Source of the DNA: Hortaea werneckii
Lineage: Eukaryota > Ascomycota > Dothideomycetes > Mycosphaerellales > Teratosphaeriaceae
Assembly (NCBI GenBank): GCA_037044905.1
Contig: JBAOKB010000037.1
Span: 558,001-622,000 of the forward strand
DNA length: 64,000 bases
Reading direction: 5' to 3'
The translations under genes were made by a program, and so were the position numbers. Position 1 is the first letter of the stretch; every line of letters begins with the position of its first letter. Positions 43,501 to 55,224 of the stretch are shown piece by piece. The notes beneath the pieces were generated by a model, which was not told the origin of the DNA, made no database searches, and saw only the letters and a list, made by a program, of their open reading frames with translations.

Positions 43501-45508
43501 GTGTGTATAAGGAGGCTGTCCATGCGTAAGTCTGCGTCGGCCATTAAACATTTAGTCAGTATCCTAAAACGGTGGCAGTGCATCCCAAACTATCTACGGC
43601 ACACCCACTACAGCCGCCGCAATTTCCTCCATCAACTCCGCCATTTCATCCCTCAATACACAGGTCAATTCAGCAAGTGATGGGGCTGCTGCTCAGGCAA
43701 GCTCGCGGTACTCCGCTGCGATAAGTCAAGCATCGAAGCATTACGAGGACGCGAAGTCTCGTGTTTCCGTTCAGATCTCAGGGACGCCTGAGCCAGTGCA
43801 CAAGCAGATGTTCTCCTCCGTTGAGCAAGCCTACTCTGATTCTATTGCTGCTGCAAGTCAAAGGCTGGAGGACGCCGTAGAAGGTGTTCAAGGAGCCCTG
43901 CATACCCCTGCCGCAGGAGGCTTGGGGGAGACGTTTGGCATGACTCAAGGGCCGTACCAGAGCATGTCATCCATTGCTTCTTCCAGGCTTTCTGAAGGGC
44001 TGAGTCATGCTTCTGAGCAATACCACTCTGCTAAGCAGGCCGTGGGAGCTGAGCCGACGCCTGCTCACCAGGCGTACATGGCTTCTGCACAGGCAGTTTA
44101 CTATCAAGGTATTGGCATGGCACACGATAGGTACTCCAGCTTCCTGGAGCAGGCGAGCAGTGCTGTGGCTGCTCCTTCGACTGCTGGATACGAGGCCTAC
44201 ATTGCAGCAGCACAGAGCACTTATTCTGAAGCTGTCTCGCAGGCAAGCAGCAACATGCACGAGATGGTGAGTGCAGCGTCAAGCTTTGTGCCCAATGCCA
44301 TGGGAGGCACCACCTCCGGACCGGGCGAGAGCGCCCTGAGCGAGATGAGCTCTACTTACAGTTCTGCGGTGGCGCAGGCCTCCAGTCAATTTGCTGATGC
44401 CTCTAAGAAGGCCAGCGAAGCCATGTTCGGAACGGAGAAAAACAGCTTCGAGCATGTCACAGAGGTTGCCGCTGGCGTCTACGAAGATGCGGCGTCGCAA
44501 GCAAGCTCAGCGATCAACGGTGGCGAAACACCCTGGACGGAAGCCATGGCTTCGCAAGCGTCCCAGAACTGGGAGGCTATCATTGCACGTGCTAGCAAGC
44601 AAGTTTATGGCCAGCCGCCACCTTTCACGGCAGTAGTAATGAGCTCTGCAAATGCGTATGCAGCACAAGCTACAGATGCTGCCGCTCAGCATTATGAAGC
44701 TGTCCAGGCCCTGTTGTCAGAAGTTATCAGCGGAAGGGAACCAGATTTCACCGAGAGCGTTATGAGCCGTCTGCAATCTGCATACTCCACTGGTGCTCCT
44801 GAACTTGCATCCAGTGCAAGCAGCTATGCCAGTGAGGCTTATGAATCAGCCTCTTCTGCCGTCGAGAGCATCTTCACGCCGCCGGCAGAAATGCACAATT
44901 TCATGGACGCCCTCAACGATCAGCTCAATGCTGCCGTGGATGCCGCCAGCGCTCAAGTCCATGGGTCAAAGAAAGGTCCCGTGGACTCTGCAACGGAAGC
45001 CGCTGCCAGCGCGTACACCGATGCCGCTTCAAGAGCAAGCGAGGCAGTCTATGGACACGAGACTGGATACGCCGAAGCAGCTCAAGCCAGCCTTCAATCA
45101 ATCGCCGAACAAGCCTCGAAGTCTTTGTCAAGCGCAATGTACGGCAAGCCCACGCCCACGATTGAAGCAGCTCAGCACTCCGCCGAAAGCCTCTATTCGT
45201 CAATGACTTCAGCCGCCTCAGAGCAAGCTGCTGCCGTCAGTAGCGCAGTCAGCAGTGCCCTCTACGGCGAAGAGCAAAGTTACATGGAGGGCATGCAGTC
45301 TCAAATCTCCGAGGCGATTGCCAGCGCCCAGAGCAAGATCCAATCCCTTGGTGAACATGCCGGCTCCGTCGCTGGAGAAGAAATCAGCCAAGCAACTGAA
45401 GCGGTCGCGGATGTCGTTAGCCATGCTACGGAGGCGATCGAAGACATGGCTAGCAGTGGAACGAGCGTTGCAGCTGAGGTCACAAGCCATATTAGAGATG
45501 AGCTGTAG
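40571..45508 (+). CDS. Very long helical-repeat membrane protein, 'hoxa13'/LEA-like (three frame breaks)
   Basis: Exons 40571-43525 and 43579-45508 (intron 53 nt) encode about 1627 residues after correcting breaks at 41242 (TT for TTT, restoring QTFVVNTAWPQ), 43134-43141 and 43463 (AAA). The basic N-terminus precedes one membrane segment (about residues 50-68, LKLGVWYLIITLLFRC). Then come repeated PYxxPYYxQYAAPY-like motifs, the conserved block WARQIWPRVRVLYGENVEPQ, and over 1200 residues of Ala/Ser/Glu-rich amphipathic helix. The last third is a degenerate repeat of about 34 residues. The family is often annotated 'transcription factor hoxa13', which this architecture does not support; it resembles apolipoprotein- or LEA-type lipid-binding helices. 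The C-terminus is RDEL. Function unknown. Confidence 0.85.
43790..45330 (+). repeat. Degenerate ~34-residue coding repeats
   Basis: Within the hoxa13-like protein, units carry a turn such as YGKPTP, YGQPPP, GREPDF, GTEKNS or AEPTPA, then an amphipathic helix with spaced Ala, Tyr and Ser-Gln-Ala-Ser (for example AYSDSIAAASQR, VYEDAASQASSA, AYTDAASRASEA). About a dozen copies are visible at roughly 100-nt spacing. Confidence 0.7.
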
Positions 45509-46229
45509 TGCCAATCTTTCGATTGTCAGAAGGAGAGAAAGGATGCTGAAAGAAGTTTGATTAAGAGAGAGGACGGGTGTAGTGGGGACTCACAACGGAG
45601 TGAGGTAAGACATGTTGGGGAGGGAGGAGAGGCTTGGGAGAGGGACTAATGTGTACATGATGATCTCGAGCGATACGTGGCCCTTTTTCTGTTCACGACA
45701 TTGATGCATGCATGCTTGCTTGATTTCTTTTGGTAGTACCAGATATCCCCCTCTTTGCGCGAGTTGTTCTTGTAGCATAGTAAAGCGGATAGTAATACAG
45801 TTCTTCATAGTGATTACAGTAATAGGTTTCCCATACAACGCATCCGCTTTATGCTCCAGCCAGGTCCGTAGTCAAATTTGCGTACGGCTGATGAAGTTCA
45901 CCGTCTCGTCCTCTGTCAGCAACGTCAAAGAGCACCGCTTCGATATCACAAGGCTTGTGAAAGGTCTGGCTGCAAACTGCTATCTCGTGTCCTTTGCCTG
46001 CACGCATCAACGTGCATACCTAAGTATTAGAAGTGAATTTAGCATTATGTCCTCGTTGTGACTTCCGTAAGCGTATGCAATCTGGAACTTCTCTAAACGA
46101 GAACAACCTCGGAAGTTCGCCAGACTCCGATGATAATTAATGCACACCCTGTGGAAGATGTGCAACAGGGAGATCTTCATTGTGACATTAAGACAAGATA
46201 CTGTCTGTGCCTATATTTGCAACATTGTC
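45509..46229. other. Intergenic, convergent 3' ends
   Basis: About 720 bases between convergent genes, moderately AT-rich. No supported gene. Confidence 0.45.
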
Positions 46230-47148
46230 CTACGGGCTGGAATACTTGTACCCATACTGCTCCTTAGCCTTCTTGCAGATCTCCGCCAACTCATCCTCTT
46301 TCTGCTTAAACTCCGGCTCTTCCTTCAGCCTCTCCTGGTATCGCTTGTTGACCAGCTGGCTCTCACTCGGGACGGCCGTGCCTCTCTGTACGGCGGGCCG
46401 GGCATTCACGCGCTCCCACCATTTGTGGAGGTTCTTGAACTGATCAAGCTGCACGCCTGCGAAGTAGGCCACGTTCACCCAGCTGAAGTTGGCAATGTCT
46501 GCGATGCTGTACTTGTTGCCGACGAGGTAGTCGCGGTTGGCGAGCCGGGCGTCGAGGATGCCGTAGAGTCGTTCGGTTTCGCCTACGTAGCGCTGCGTCG
46601 GGTAAGGGATGCGCTCCTTTGCAAGGCGGTAGAAGCTATGACCGGGTCAGCCGGGATGTCATGGTTTCGCAGGAAGGCTGCATGAGGGTGCTTACTGGTT
46701 TGCCTGGCCCTGCATAGGTCCTAGACCACCGTGCTGCCATGCAACCCACTGCTCGCACTCGGACAGCTCGGGGTCGTTCGTGAAGCTCAGCTTGTGCTCT
46801 GGGTCGTATTTGCGTGTGAGGTAGGACAGGATGGCGGCGCCCTCCATGATGGGGAGCTTGCCGTTGTCGTGGTCGACAAGCACCGGAATGCGGCCATTGG
46901 GGCAGAGGTCGGTGAACCACTTCTCCTTCTGAATGTTCTCCATGATGGAGATGGACTGGAAGACATAGTCTGGCTTGCCGTAGGCCTCCTTCAGTTCCTC
47001 GAGGATAATGGAGGCTTTGTGGCCTGTTAAGAGGGGTCAGCTAGTCCTGCGACGTGCCACAGTGAGTGAGCCTGGACTGACCATTGGGAGTGCCGAAGGT
47101 CAGGAGCTCGAGGCCTTTGTTGGCGATCAAGCCGCTTGGTCTCGACAT
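46230..47148 (-). CDS. Glutathione S-transferase, Ure2/GstA type
   Basis: Three exons (47148-47082, 47023-46696, 46635-46230) with 58- and 60-nt introns encode 266 residues. The thioredoxin-fold domain has LLTFGTPNGHKASIILEEL and NGRIPVLVDHDNGKLPIMEG with the glutathione-binding EGAAI. The helical domain has GGLGPMQGQANHFYRLAKE (spanning an intron), DYLVGNKYSIADIANFSWV and a lysine-rich tail. This is the Ure2-like subgroup common in ascomycetes, which conjugate or reduce electrophiles and peroxides in the cytosol. No Gln/Asn-rich prion domain is present, so it is GstA-like rather than a Ure2 regulator. Both exon joins are supported by family motifs crossing them. Confidence 0.92.
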
Positions 47149-48276
47149 GTTGCTAGCTGTCAATGGATTGGGCCTGCGTTTTTGATGGTCTCGGGCACAA
47201 TGTTGATGAACTGTCTACTGGTATTATACAGTTGAAGGAGAGGGGTGCGAAACATGGATGCAAGTAATAAGAAGTACACCACGATTACAAACCTTTCAAT
47301 GTGTAAGGTAAGCTGCAGCGGATACGTCAGTGTGCCTCTACCTTGTCTACGTTGTGTTTTGGAGGGTTCAGGTTGCTGGGTATCGACATCATTGCTACCA
47401 AGCAGCATTTCTAAGCATGGAATCCAACCGATCAATGATGCTCCGAGGCTGTCGACGTCGATTATTATATTAGTAATAACGTGCGTGCAGCTGTCTTAGG
47501 GAGGGGGATCCACATCGGTCGTGGGTGATTTCACAGCGAATATCAAATCCAGACAATGATGCCGTTGCACTTTTTCATGCTCTTTGACCGTAGCGAGAGG
47601 ATGCTGGTCTTGTTCGGCTTTTCTGCTATACTCACCGCCTGTCTTTCAGTTACCTCTGCAAGTACTGTAGATCGCTTGGGAATGCTAGGACAGCACAGTA
47701 CATACAGTTGAGTCAGATCAATTTCCCCGCTGTCATGGCGGGAAGTGGGTTTCGTTCAGATAATTCGAGACCTCTAGCCCATGTATAACCCTCGTGTGTG
47801 TAACCTCTATGTCACTCTCGTTTCTAGGGCTTGTTGTTGTTATACTGGTTGCTTCTATTCTTTTATGTTATTCAGTGTACAGGTGGTCTGGCCTCCTTCA
47901 AATGCTAGTGCCATGTTAGTGCCAACGCTCGGGAGATGCAGGGAATGCATCCGAGGAACGGGTGCTGCATTGTTTTCGTCACCCATCCCCAGTCGCCTGA
48001 GAGAGCCTGAAACATCCCGTCCTCTTCACCTCCACCTTCATCCCGGCCAGGCGTCCCTCATCAGCTCTAGGATTGCAAGCAACGATCGCGTTGTGTACCT
48101 ACCGTATCACTCCAGGAAATTGTCGAGGCTGTCCCCGTGAGCGCCGCAAGATCGTCGGCGCTGGGACTAGCAGCAGCGCATGAGGCACGCGACATCGTGT
48201 CTTGCTTCGGGCGCAGGACGTTAAACATCTTCTACGTCTCTCGATCACATAGCGGCCAACAGTCGCCTCGTTCAAC
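47149..48276. other. Intergenic, divergent promoters of GST and mdm34
   Basis: About 1.1 kb; ORFs here (47781-48140 longest) have no family features. Nothing else seen. Confidence 0.45.
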
Positions 48277-50081
48277 ATGGCCTTCAACTTCAACTGGTCG
48301 CCGCTGATAGCGGATACCGATCGCGTGCGCGAAATGCTCACCTCCGCGTTGAACAAGTCCCCCAAGCCTCCTATCATTGTCGATGAACTTATCGTGAGCG
48401 AACTCAACCTTGGCTCTTCGCCTCCCGATTTGGAAATTCTAGAAATTGGCGATTTGGCCGAGGATCGTTTCCGAGGCATCTTCAAGATGAGCTATACAGG
48501 CGATGCATACTTGACGCTCAAGACGAGGGTCCAAGCCAACCCGCTGAATACCTACCTGAGCACCAAACCGAAGTTTACCAGACCGGATGCCGTGGCCGCA
48601 AGTTCAGGATTAACGATACCTCTTCAGATCACACTGTCAGACATCAGACTCTCTGGATTTGTGATTTTGGTTTTCTCAAAGATGAAGGGCATAACGCTGG
48701 TGTTCCGTAACGATCCACTAGAAAGCTTGAAGGTCAGCAGCACGTTCGATAGCATACCTTTTGTGAGAGATTACCTCCAGCGAACAATCGAGAATCAACT
48801 GCGCATCTTGTTCATGGAGGACCTGCCTGCGATCATACATAGACTGAGTCTGAGGCTCTTTAATCCGGAGTACCAGACTGCGGAGTCGCAGGCGCCGAGG
48901 AAGCAAATGGCGGAGCAGAAGAACAAGATGTCCGCAGATCCGTTTGCGAGTCCCTCGCAGCGCGCTTCAGAAGGGATTCCGCTGGGTGAGGACACTGACT
49001 ACGGTCTCAACGAAACGAATGAGCTGTACGAGTCCTTTTCACAAAAGAACTTGCTGCGTCTCGCGGCTTTGACAGAGAGCCAGCGGACGCTCAGCCTTTT
49101 CACACCAGGGATAAGAGACACCGTTTACCGTGCCTGGGCCAGTGCTGCAGATCGAGACCTAGCAAATGGTGCAAACACTCCAATGCATCGGCCCACCACT
49201 CTGTCAAGAATACAGAGCACCCTTGGAACACAAAGCGGTGTTTCATCATCCGCTCCAAGCCAAACGTCCGAGACCGCCAGCCAAGGCACCCATCCAGGTT
49301 TACAACCTTCTCCAAGCATATACAGCCTTGGTTCACGCGGATCGAGACCCAGAGGGCAAAGGAAGAAGAAACATCGCATCGTCAATCTGCGCAAGAACAG
49401 GGATGCAGACGCGACAGATGCCGGCAGCGATGCTGTCAGCGTTTCTAGCGGATATACAGAGTCTGCCAGTCAAAGCGCGAGCAGATCTGCAAGTATACCT
49501 GGGACCGAGCCCAGCAGCTTGCCCAGTAGTCAAGTAGCCCGAGAAGGCGAAATTACGACGCCGCATGGCAGTCCGCAAAAGAAGAAGGTCGGCTTTGAAA
49601 AGGATACTGTAAAGCGCGAGGAAGGCGAGGCGACAATTCGAGGCCGTCCACCTGTGACACCACATGCACCAATGCCCTGGGATGATGACAACCGGGCCGA
49701 CGAAACGCCTCGAGCTTCTTCCTTTCTGCCCGAAAAATCACAGGATGAGAAGACGAAGCCGCAGAGGCAACAACTTCCGCGAATGCAGACGCTGCCATCA
49801 CGCCCCGCTCCCCACGCATATCAAGGCTCCAGACCAGCGTCAGCCGTGAGGTCGGAGAAGGGCGGACATATTTCACGCTCTTCGTCTGAAGTCAGCCTTC
49901 GCAACCTCGCGCCTTCAGCGTTCAGTCCAGATAGTGCGAACAATGGTGGGATCTCGAGCACGCATGGATGGTGAAGATGGCGACTGAGATCGCCAAAAGA
50001 GTTGCGGATGAGAAAGCACGCCAGGGCGCATGGAGTCCGCAAGAAGAGCATGACGAAGCGCCGCCGGCTTATGTGTCGTAG
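48277..50081 (+). CDS. mdm34: ERMES complex subunit Mdm34
   Basis: Mdm34 sits at the mitochondrial outer membrane in the ER-mitochondria tether with Mmm1, Mdm10 and Mdm12, where its SMP domain carries phospholipids. The SMP domain fills residues 1-195 (MAFNFNWSPLIADTDRVREM, PPDLEILEIGDLAEDRFRGI, ITLSDIRLSGFVILVFSK, FVRDYLQRTIENQLRILFME). A long disordered Ser-rich region follows. The plain ORF stops at 49974, but adding one C at about 49953 (CTCGAG to CCTCGAG) restores the conserved tail LEHAWMVKMATEIAKRV and a Pro-rich end APPAYVS, with stop at 50081 (601 residues). No introns. Identity is secure; the frame break is probably a homopolymer error. Confidence 0.94.
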
Positions 50082-50369
50082 GCGCTTGACGCTTGCGGTA
50101 TTTGCTTGAGAAGCAATGATTTTCGACTTTGGCGTTTGGTCTTTGGAATTTTTGAAGCGAGCATGGCGTTCTGGGAGGCTACTCAAAAGGTTGATACATG
50201 GCATTGGTTGGGATGGTTTCAGCGAGCGACTACGATGTTGACGATACCCTCCTTTTTCATTTCAGTTCGTAGCGAGCGCTAGCCTTTGGTGATTCACACT
50301 GAATGATACACTGGCATTGGCATTTGGATATAGCTTAGGAAAAACAAAATGCCCATGCACGACTCTTCT

Positions 50370-50842
50370 CTATTGCTTGTCTTCTGCCAGAAGCTTGTTC
50401 ACTGCAGATACCTTGTCGTCAAAGCTTTGCTTCTTGTCGGTTCGACTGCCGACGCGGATATCGCTTTGAATGCGCACTACTCCATTGGAATGCAGCATTG
50501 TGTGACATTGACCGATTATGCGCATGCATTCTTCCCATGTGCCCTCTATATCCATCGTTAGTTGTCACTTGAATTTGATTATCCGCATTGTGCTCTACGA
50601 TACCAATTGTAGTTCCGGCCGAGTGCATAGAATACTTCACGCCAGACTTCTTGAGCAGCCGCTGGACTTCCGCGACTTCCTTGGAGACAGAAGCCGTCGG
50701 TGTACCTATCGGTACGAGGCAGAAGTCTGTCGGTCAAGTCAGCATCGAAACATGACTTCTGATATGCTGAGGGAGATGATGGCTAAATACCAGCGGTGCA
50801 CGAGCTCGGGGTCGGCAGCTTAGTGGGCTCTTGCTCGGCCAT
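50370..50842 (-). CDS. UPF0045 / thiamine-binding-like protein (ECM15-like)
   Basis: Three small exons (50842-50791, 50726-50604, 50545-50370) with 64- and 58-nt introns make a 116-residue protein too fragmented to see as one ORF. Family motifs cross both joins: TADFCLVPIGTPTASVSKEV, VQRLLKKSGVKYSMHSAGTT, IEGTWEECMRIIGQCHTMLH, VVRIQSDIRVGSRTDKKQ. The MTH1187/YkoF-type ferredoxin-like fold is a small cytosolic protein reported to bind thiamine or its parts in some members; yeast ECM15 is the homologue. I start at MAEQEPTK (50842); a Met at 50881 is also in frame. It converges on mdm34 and is divergent from ipk1, with 377 bases between. Confidence 0.9.
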
Positions 50843-51219
50843 GGCTTGGACTATGTGCCGGAGTTGAGGTGATGAGTCCATACGTTGATCTTGCGTTGAT
50901 GTGGCTTGATTCAGAGATGACGACGATGCCCCGGCGAGCTTGTTCGGTGGCGGATGCACTGGGGCTTCGGCCCGCTGGCGTTGGTGAGACGAAGGATCTC
51001 GTCCGTGTCCGTGCCTTCCTGTTCTGCACTGCCACGACATGCTTTTCTTAGGAACACTGCTTAAGACACGCCGTAGGTACCTAAATCTGGCACTGTTTCG
51101 ACTTCATTTTCGATATTGCCTCACTTTTGGATTGTGTAGTCATTTGCGGTACGTCGCACTGACGGAGAGGTAGATTGCTTCTATCGCCTGAAGGACATTG
51201 CTGCGTAAAGAAGTGCGAA
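50843..51219. other. Bidirectional promoter region
   Basis: 377 bases separate divergent ECM15-like and ipk1 starts. Nothing distinctive is visible. Confidence 0.5.
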
Positions 51220-52260
51220 ATGGATCTTTCAAATTACGTCCCTTCGTCAAGCACTTCTGGACCGCCTGTAATATGGTTTTCGCAAGCGACAGAGTCATTA
51301 TGCGCACGCATAAGCCTTCAGCAACCAACAGACAGACCAGCCGCGCCTTGTGTGCTTAGCTACCTGAACGAGGGCGGGGCGAACTTCGTCTTCAGAATCC
51401 AGCCGCAGGCATGCCAGAATTCTAGTATGCAATTGCACGGACGAGTACCATTGCTCAGAATCAGGAAAGATCTCAGTCACGTCCAGACTGCGGAAGAGCA
51501 ATTACGCTCCTTTAATCAGCACTTCAAGCCGCTGTTTCCTGCGCAGAACTTGGTTGAGCATGAAGCTGTACAGCTAGATGACCAGGTCATCCCACGCCTG
51601 AACCAGATGATTTCACAGGCAAAGCGATCATCCTCCAGAACCGGGGTTTTGATGCCTAACAATGAGCAATACGGCCTCCTGATTACGAACATGTCACCTT
51701 TGCCAATGGAAAAGCTTGTCCAGTTCAAACCGAAGTGGCTAGCTCAATCGCCCAATGCACCAGCAGGCTCTAAGCGATGTAGGACTTGCGCACTTCGGAG
51801 CTCAGCGGCAGGCAAAGAATCAAGGCACAGCTACCGATGCGCAGGAGAACTGTCCGTTGGCAATGATCAGCGAGAGTGCTCACGACAGACGACGAGCTGC
51901 CGGGGCCACGACCACGGATAAGAGGTTGCAAGACTATTTGATAGACGATGCTCAGCCTCTACTCCGGAGGGCGTTAAAAGAGAACCAACAGCGTTTTGAT
52001 TCTTCTGGCGTGCTTGGGAACGTTGATGATGATGCCCTTTATGACATTTGCAAGGCTATGAGTTTACGTGACTGCACCCTTTTCTTGAAGCATGGCCAGC
52101 TGGGAGTTGAGGCGCGGCTAAGTGATTTGGATCTGAAGCAGCCTGAGAAGTTGGACAAATGGCGCGCTGTTGAGGAGGCCTTGATCAACGAAGGGTGGTA
52201 TCAGAACAGGGAGCGGAAGAAGTGTGGAAGGAGGAAAAAGTTTGCTTGCTTTCAATATGA
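51220..52260 (+). CDS. ipk1: Inositol-pentakisphosphate 2-kinase
   Basis: Ipk1 phosphorylates the 2-position of IP5 to give phytate (IP6), used in mRNA export and as precursor of pyrophosphates. Visible parts are YLNEGGANFVFRI (nucleotide-site strand), VPLLRIRKDL, the zinc/IP-binding block FKPKWLAQSPNAPAGSKRCR-TCALR, ENCPLAMIS, then RDCTLFLK. Two one-base breaks interrupt it: GG at 51797 (removing one base joins TCALR to AQRQAKNQG) and AA at 52217 (adding one gives KEVWKEEKVCLLSI and a stop at 52260). With both corrected the protein has 346 residues. The ORF shown without correction would end at 52360. The start ATG at 51220 has MDLSNYVPSS. No intron. Confidence 0.88.
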
Positions 52261-52826
52261 TAGTCGCGGCGTATGCGCCTTGCTCGACCTTTTCTTGTTT
52301 CAGAACAGCAATTCGAAATCACAGACCGGTTGTGTCGCGCACTTTACCATTGATCAATAACAATCATTACATTGTCAGCGTCGTCCGATATGCGAAACCC
52401 TGAAGATCTGCGGCCGCCGTCCCCCAATGCAAAACGGAAGCCTCGGACGCTAGTGGGTGTCCCTTGCAGGGTCCGCCGAGCGCACAGGGAGGAGGCCTCG
52501 GAAGTTCGAGATTCTGCGAAGTTTACTGTGGCCATTATTATCTGTCCCACGTCACGTTACATTCGTTGAAGACCCGTCCGCTTCTGCCACGTTTGGTTGA
52601 GCTGCTGGTTGTGTGAGAGTCTTTCACTTACTGTTCAAGCACAGCGAATCTCGACGGCTCTGGAGAGGTGCGAGTGCAAGCTCATGCAGTTGAGCGGTGA
52701 AGCGTGAAGCTTTAGAAGTCTAGGGACTGAGGGGGACACCTTGCAAGACTGTCTGTCTCCAGTAGTAAAGGGGTGAGAACTCCTCGACCGCGCGACCGCA
52801 CCAATATAATCGTTCGCGATCCAACA
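52261..52826. other. Intergenic, ipk1 3' end and LAG1 promoter
   Basis: About 565 bases; ORFs at 52344-52550 and 52635-52859 show no features. No gene seen. Confidence 0.45.
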
Positions 52827-54412
52827 ATGGCACGGCCAGCGCCGACACACACCCTTCAACCACCATCAATGCGTCAACCTTACACCCCTCCGCCACAACA
52901 AGCCCGAGAATTGCACGCGACGCCTGGTCTCGAAGATGTTTCCTTTTGCGCCAGTCCCGCAGAACCCAGACCGATGAAGAGACGGAAGGTCAAGAACGAG
53001 AAGCCGCAGCAGCAGGACTCGCTGGCCGAGATGCTGCGAAAGGGCATAGTTGACCACCAACTGGCTTGAGTGTCAACTTGATGCTCTTTGTGGGACTGTC
53101 CTACGTCCTTTTCCCGTCGCTGAGAGAGAACATGACAGCCTTCTTCCGGCTGAGCTATCCTTCGTCAGAGCCGGGCATGTATGGCCAAGGCTCAAGGGAC
53201 CTCTACCTTGTAGGAAGCTTCATAGTCTTCTTCACAGCGTTGAGAGCCCTGTGCTTGGACTACCTGCTACTCCCGCTGGCCGGGTGGTGTGGCATCGCGA
53301 AGAAGAAAGGCCGTGTGCGGTTTGCCGAACAGAGCTATATGATGGTGTACTACGCTCTGTACTGGCTTTGGGGAGTAAGGCTGTTTGTCGCGGACACTCC
53401 AGACGGCGTAGACAGCGTGAACAGCTTGCTCATCTCACTCTGGGAGGGATGGCCTTTCTTGCACCTGTCAGCGGGCATGAAACTGTACTACCTTTCGCAG
53501 TCAGCCTTCTGGATTCAGCAAATTGTTGTCCTGCACCTGGAGGAGCGACGAAAAGACCATTGGCAGATGCTGACACACCACTTCATTACTGTTGGCCTTC
53601 TCGCTGGCAGCTACCCTTATCGACACTGGCGCGTTGGCAACGCGGTACTTGTCTGCATGGACCTTGTTGATTTTATCTTCCCGCTGGCCAAGATTCTCAA
53701 ATACCTGGAGATGCAAACGGCCTGTGATATGGCTTTTGGCGCTTTTGTCATTTCCTGGATTCTGAGCAGGCACGTCTGTTACATGGCGATTTGCTGGAGT
53801 ATCTACGCCCATGTGGCTGTGGTTACGATGCCATACGGACTTTACAGCACCAAGGATAGCTCGCGACTGTCTGTCAATGGTGGCACAAACGTGGTTGATA
53901 ACCTGCTTCAGCCCGTCCTACATCCACAAGCCCAAACCGTAAGCTTCAACGCCAATATCCGATGGACGTTCTTGGGCTTGCTGCTAGCTCTGCAGTGTAT
54001 CACGCTCGTCTGGCTAGTCATGATCATGCGTGTTGTTGCACGCGTGCTGAGAGGAGAGGGCGCAGACGATACGCGTTCTGACGACGAAGGTGGCGAAGAG
54101 GAAGACGAGGACCTACACGCGCAGCCGAGTGATCATACAAGTGTGCCCATCTCAATGGGTGACTCTGAAAAAGCCCAACCGCGCTTTATCGAAGTAGAAA
54201 GCACTGGCGAGGATTTCACGACATACCCAAAGAGGAAGGGCTCAAGCTCGAAGCGGAGGTCGAAGGGTATCAGTTCTGGCTTGAACCTTGGCGAGCACAA
54301 GGACATCCTGAACCGAATTGGATGTCTCAGCGAAGAACAACTGGCACGTGAAAGGGAGAAGAGGGAGGGCAGTATGAGCCCGCGACCGAGCAGCTCGACG
54401 GGGCGCAAGTAA
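52827..54412 (+). CDS. lag1: Ceramide synthase, TLC domain (Lag1/Lac1-like)
   Basis: The enzyme N-acylates sphingoid bases with fatty acyl-CoA in the ER membrane. The cytosolic N-terminus (MARPAPTHTLQPPSMRQPYT, KRRKVKNEKPQQQ) leads to a multi-pass TLC domain. The catalytic Lag1 motif is HWQMLTHHFITVGLLAGSY (two His), with VGNAVLVCMDLVDFIFPLAK carrying the conserved acidic residues. The C-terminal tail is acidic then basic (DDEGGEEEDEDL, KRKGSSSKRRSKG). A one-base loss at 53063 (GG) separates KGIVDHQLG from LSVNLMLFVG; restoring it gives 528 residues. Two Lag1 paralogues are usual in this group; this copy cannot be assigned to long- or very-long-chain acyl preference by eye. Confidence 0.9.
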
Positions 54413-55224
54413 ATGCACCAAGATGACAATGACTTCTCGACCCACTTGAGCTATTTGCATGAGAAGAGATAACTAATGAGCGGATGTACATGAAGGATGG
54501 CATAGATGATGTGAAGTACAAAGCTATATACCCTGCATCGAATCCAAGGTTGGAATGCATATAACACAGGAGGTTTCGAATCTCTCCATCGTTCAATTGA
54601 GCATCACGATTTGGACGAGGGGCAGCGTTTTTCTAATGGCGGAAGCGAATCATTCAATGTGTGGCTGTTACCAGGTTCTCCAAATTGGAAGATAGTCTTG
54701 GATAAGAGGGCTATATCGTCCCGTCAAGCTGGTAGACTGCCGTCAGGGTTGATTAAAGCGATGACTTCCAAGCGGCCATCAAGATAATGACAACATATGC
54801 TTCAACGATGTAGGAATCCCTGGCCATAGTCACTTTAATGTCTCGTTTCTATTTAATCCTTTCGCTCCCACCAAATTGAAGCCGTCTCGCACAGCCTTCG
54901 CCTTAAACAGCATGAGTAGTATCATGGCCTCGTTGGCAATTGATGTCCGAACTGAGGTGAGGTTTGCCGAGACTTCTGTAATTCACACCTGAGGCACCTC
55001 AGACGTGCTGGAAACTCAATTGAGCTCCACTCAGCGGGGCAGTTTCGAGAAAGTTCAAGTAACTACCATCTTGGGAAAGAGAACAACATCCACTCGTCTA
55101 CTTGATTCCAGTACAGCTTCAGTGGTACCCTGGAACATTCGCACGTACTGCCCAGCATACCAGTGAGCTCCAGAGCATTGCGAGCCACTCAGGAACCCCA
55201 CATCCCCGCAACCAGACATTCGTC
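54413..55224. other. Intergenic, no supported gene
   Basis: About 810 bases between two plus-strand genes, AT-rich in the first half. Nothing else seen. Confidence 0.45.

Noticed and set aside
52258..52360. Extension of ipk1 to the stop at 52360
   Set aside because: The residues after 52217 in that frame do not resemble the family; the corrected frame ends naturally at 52260.
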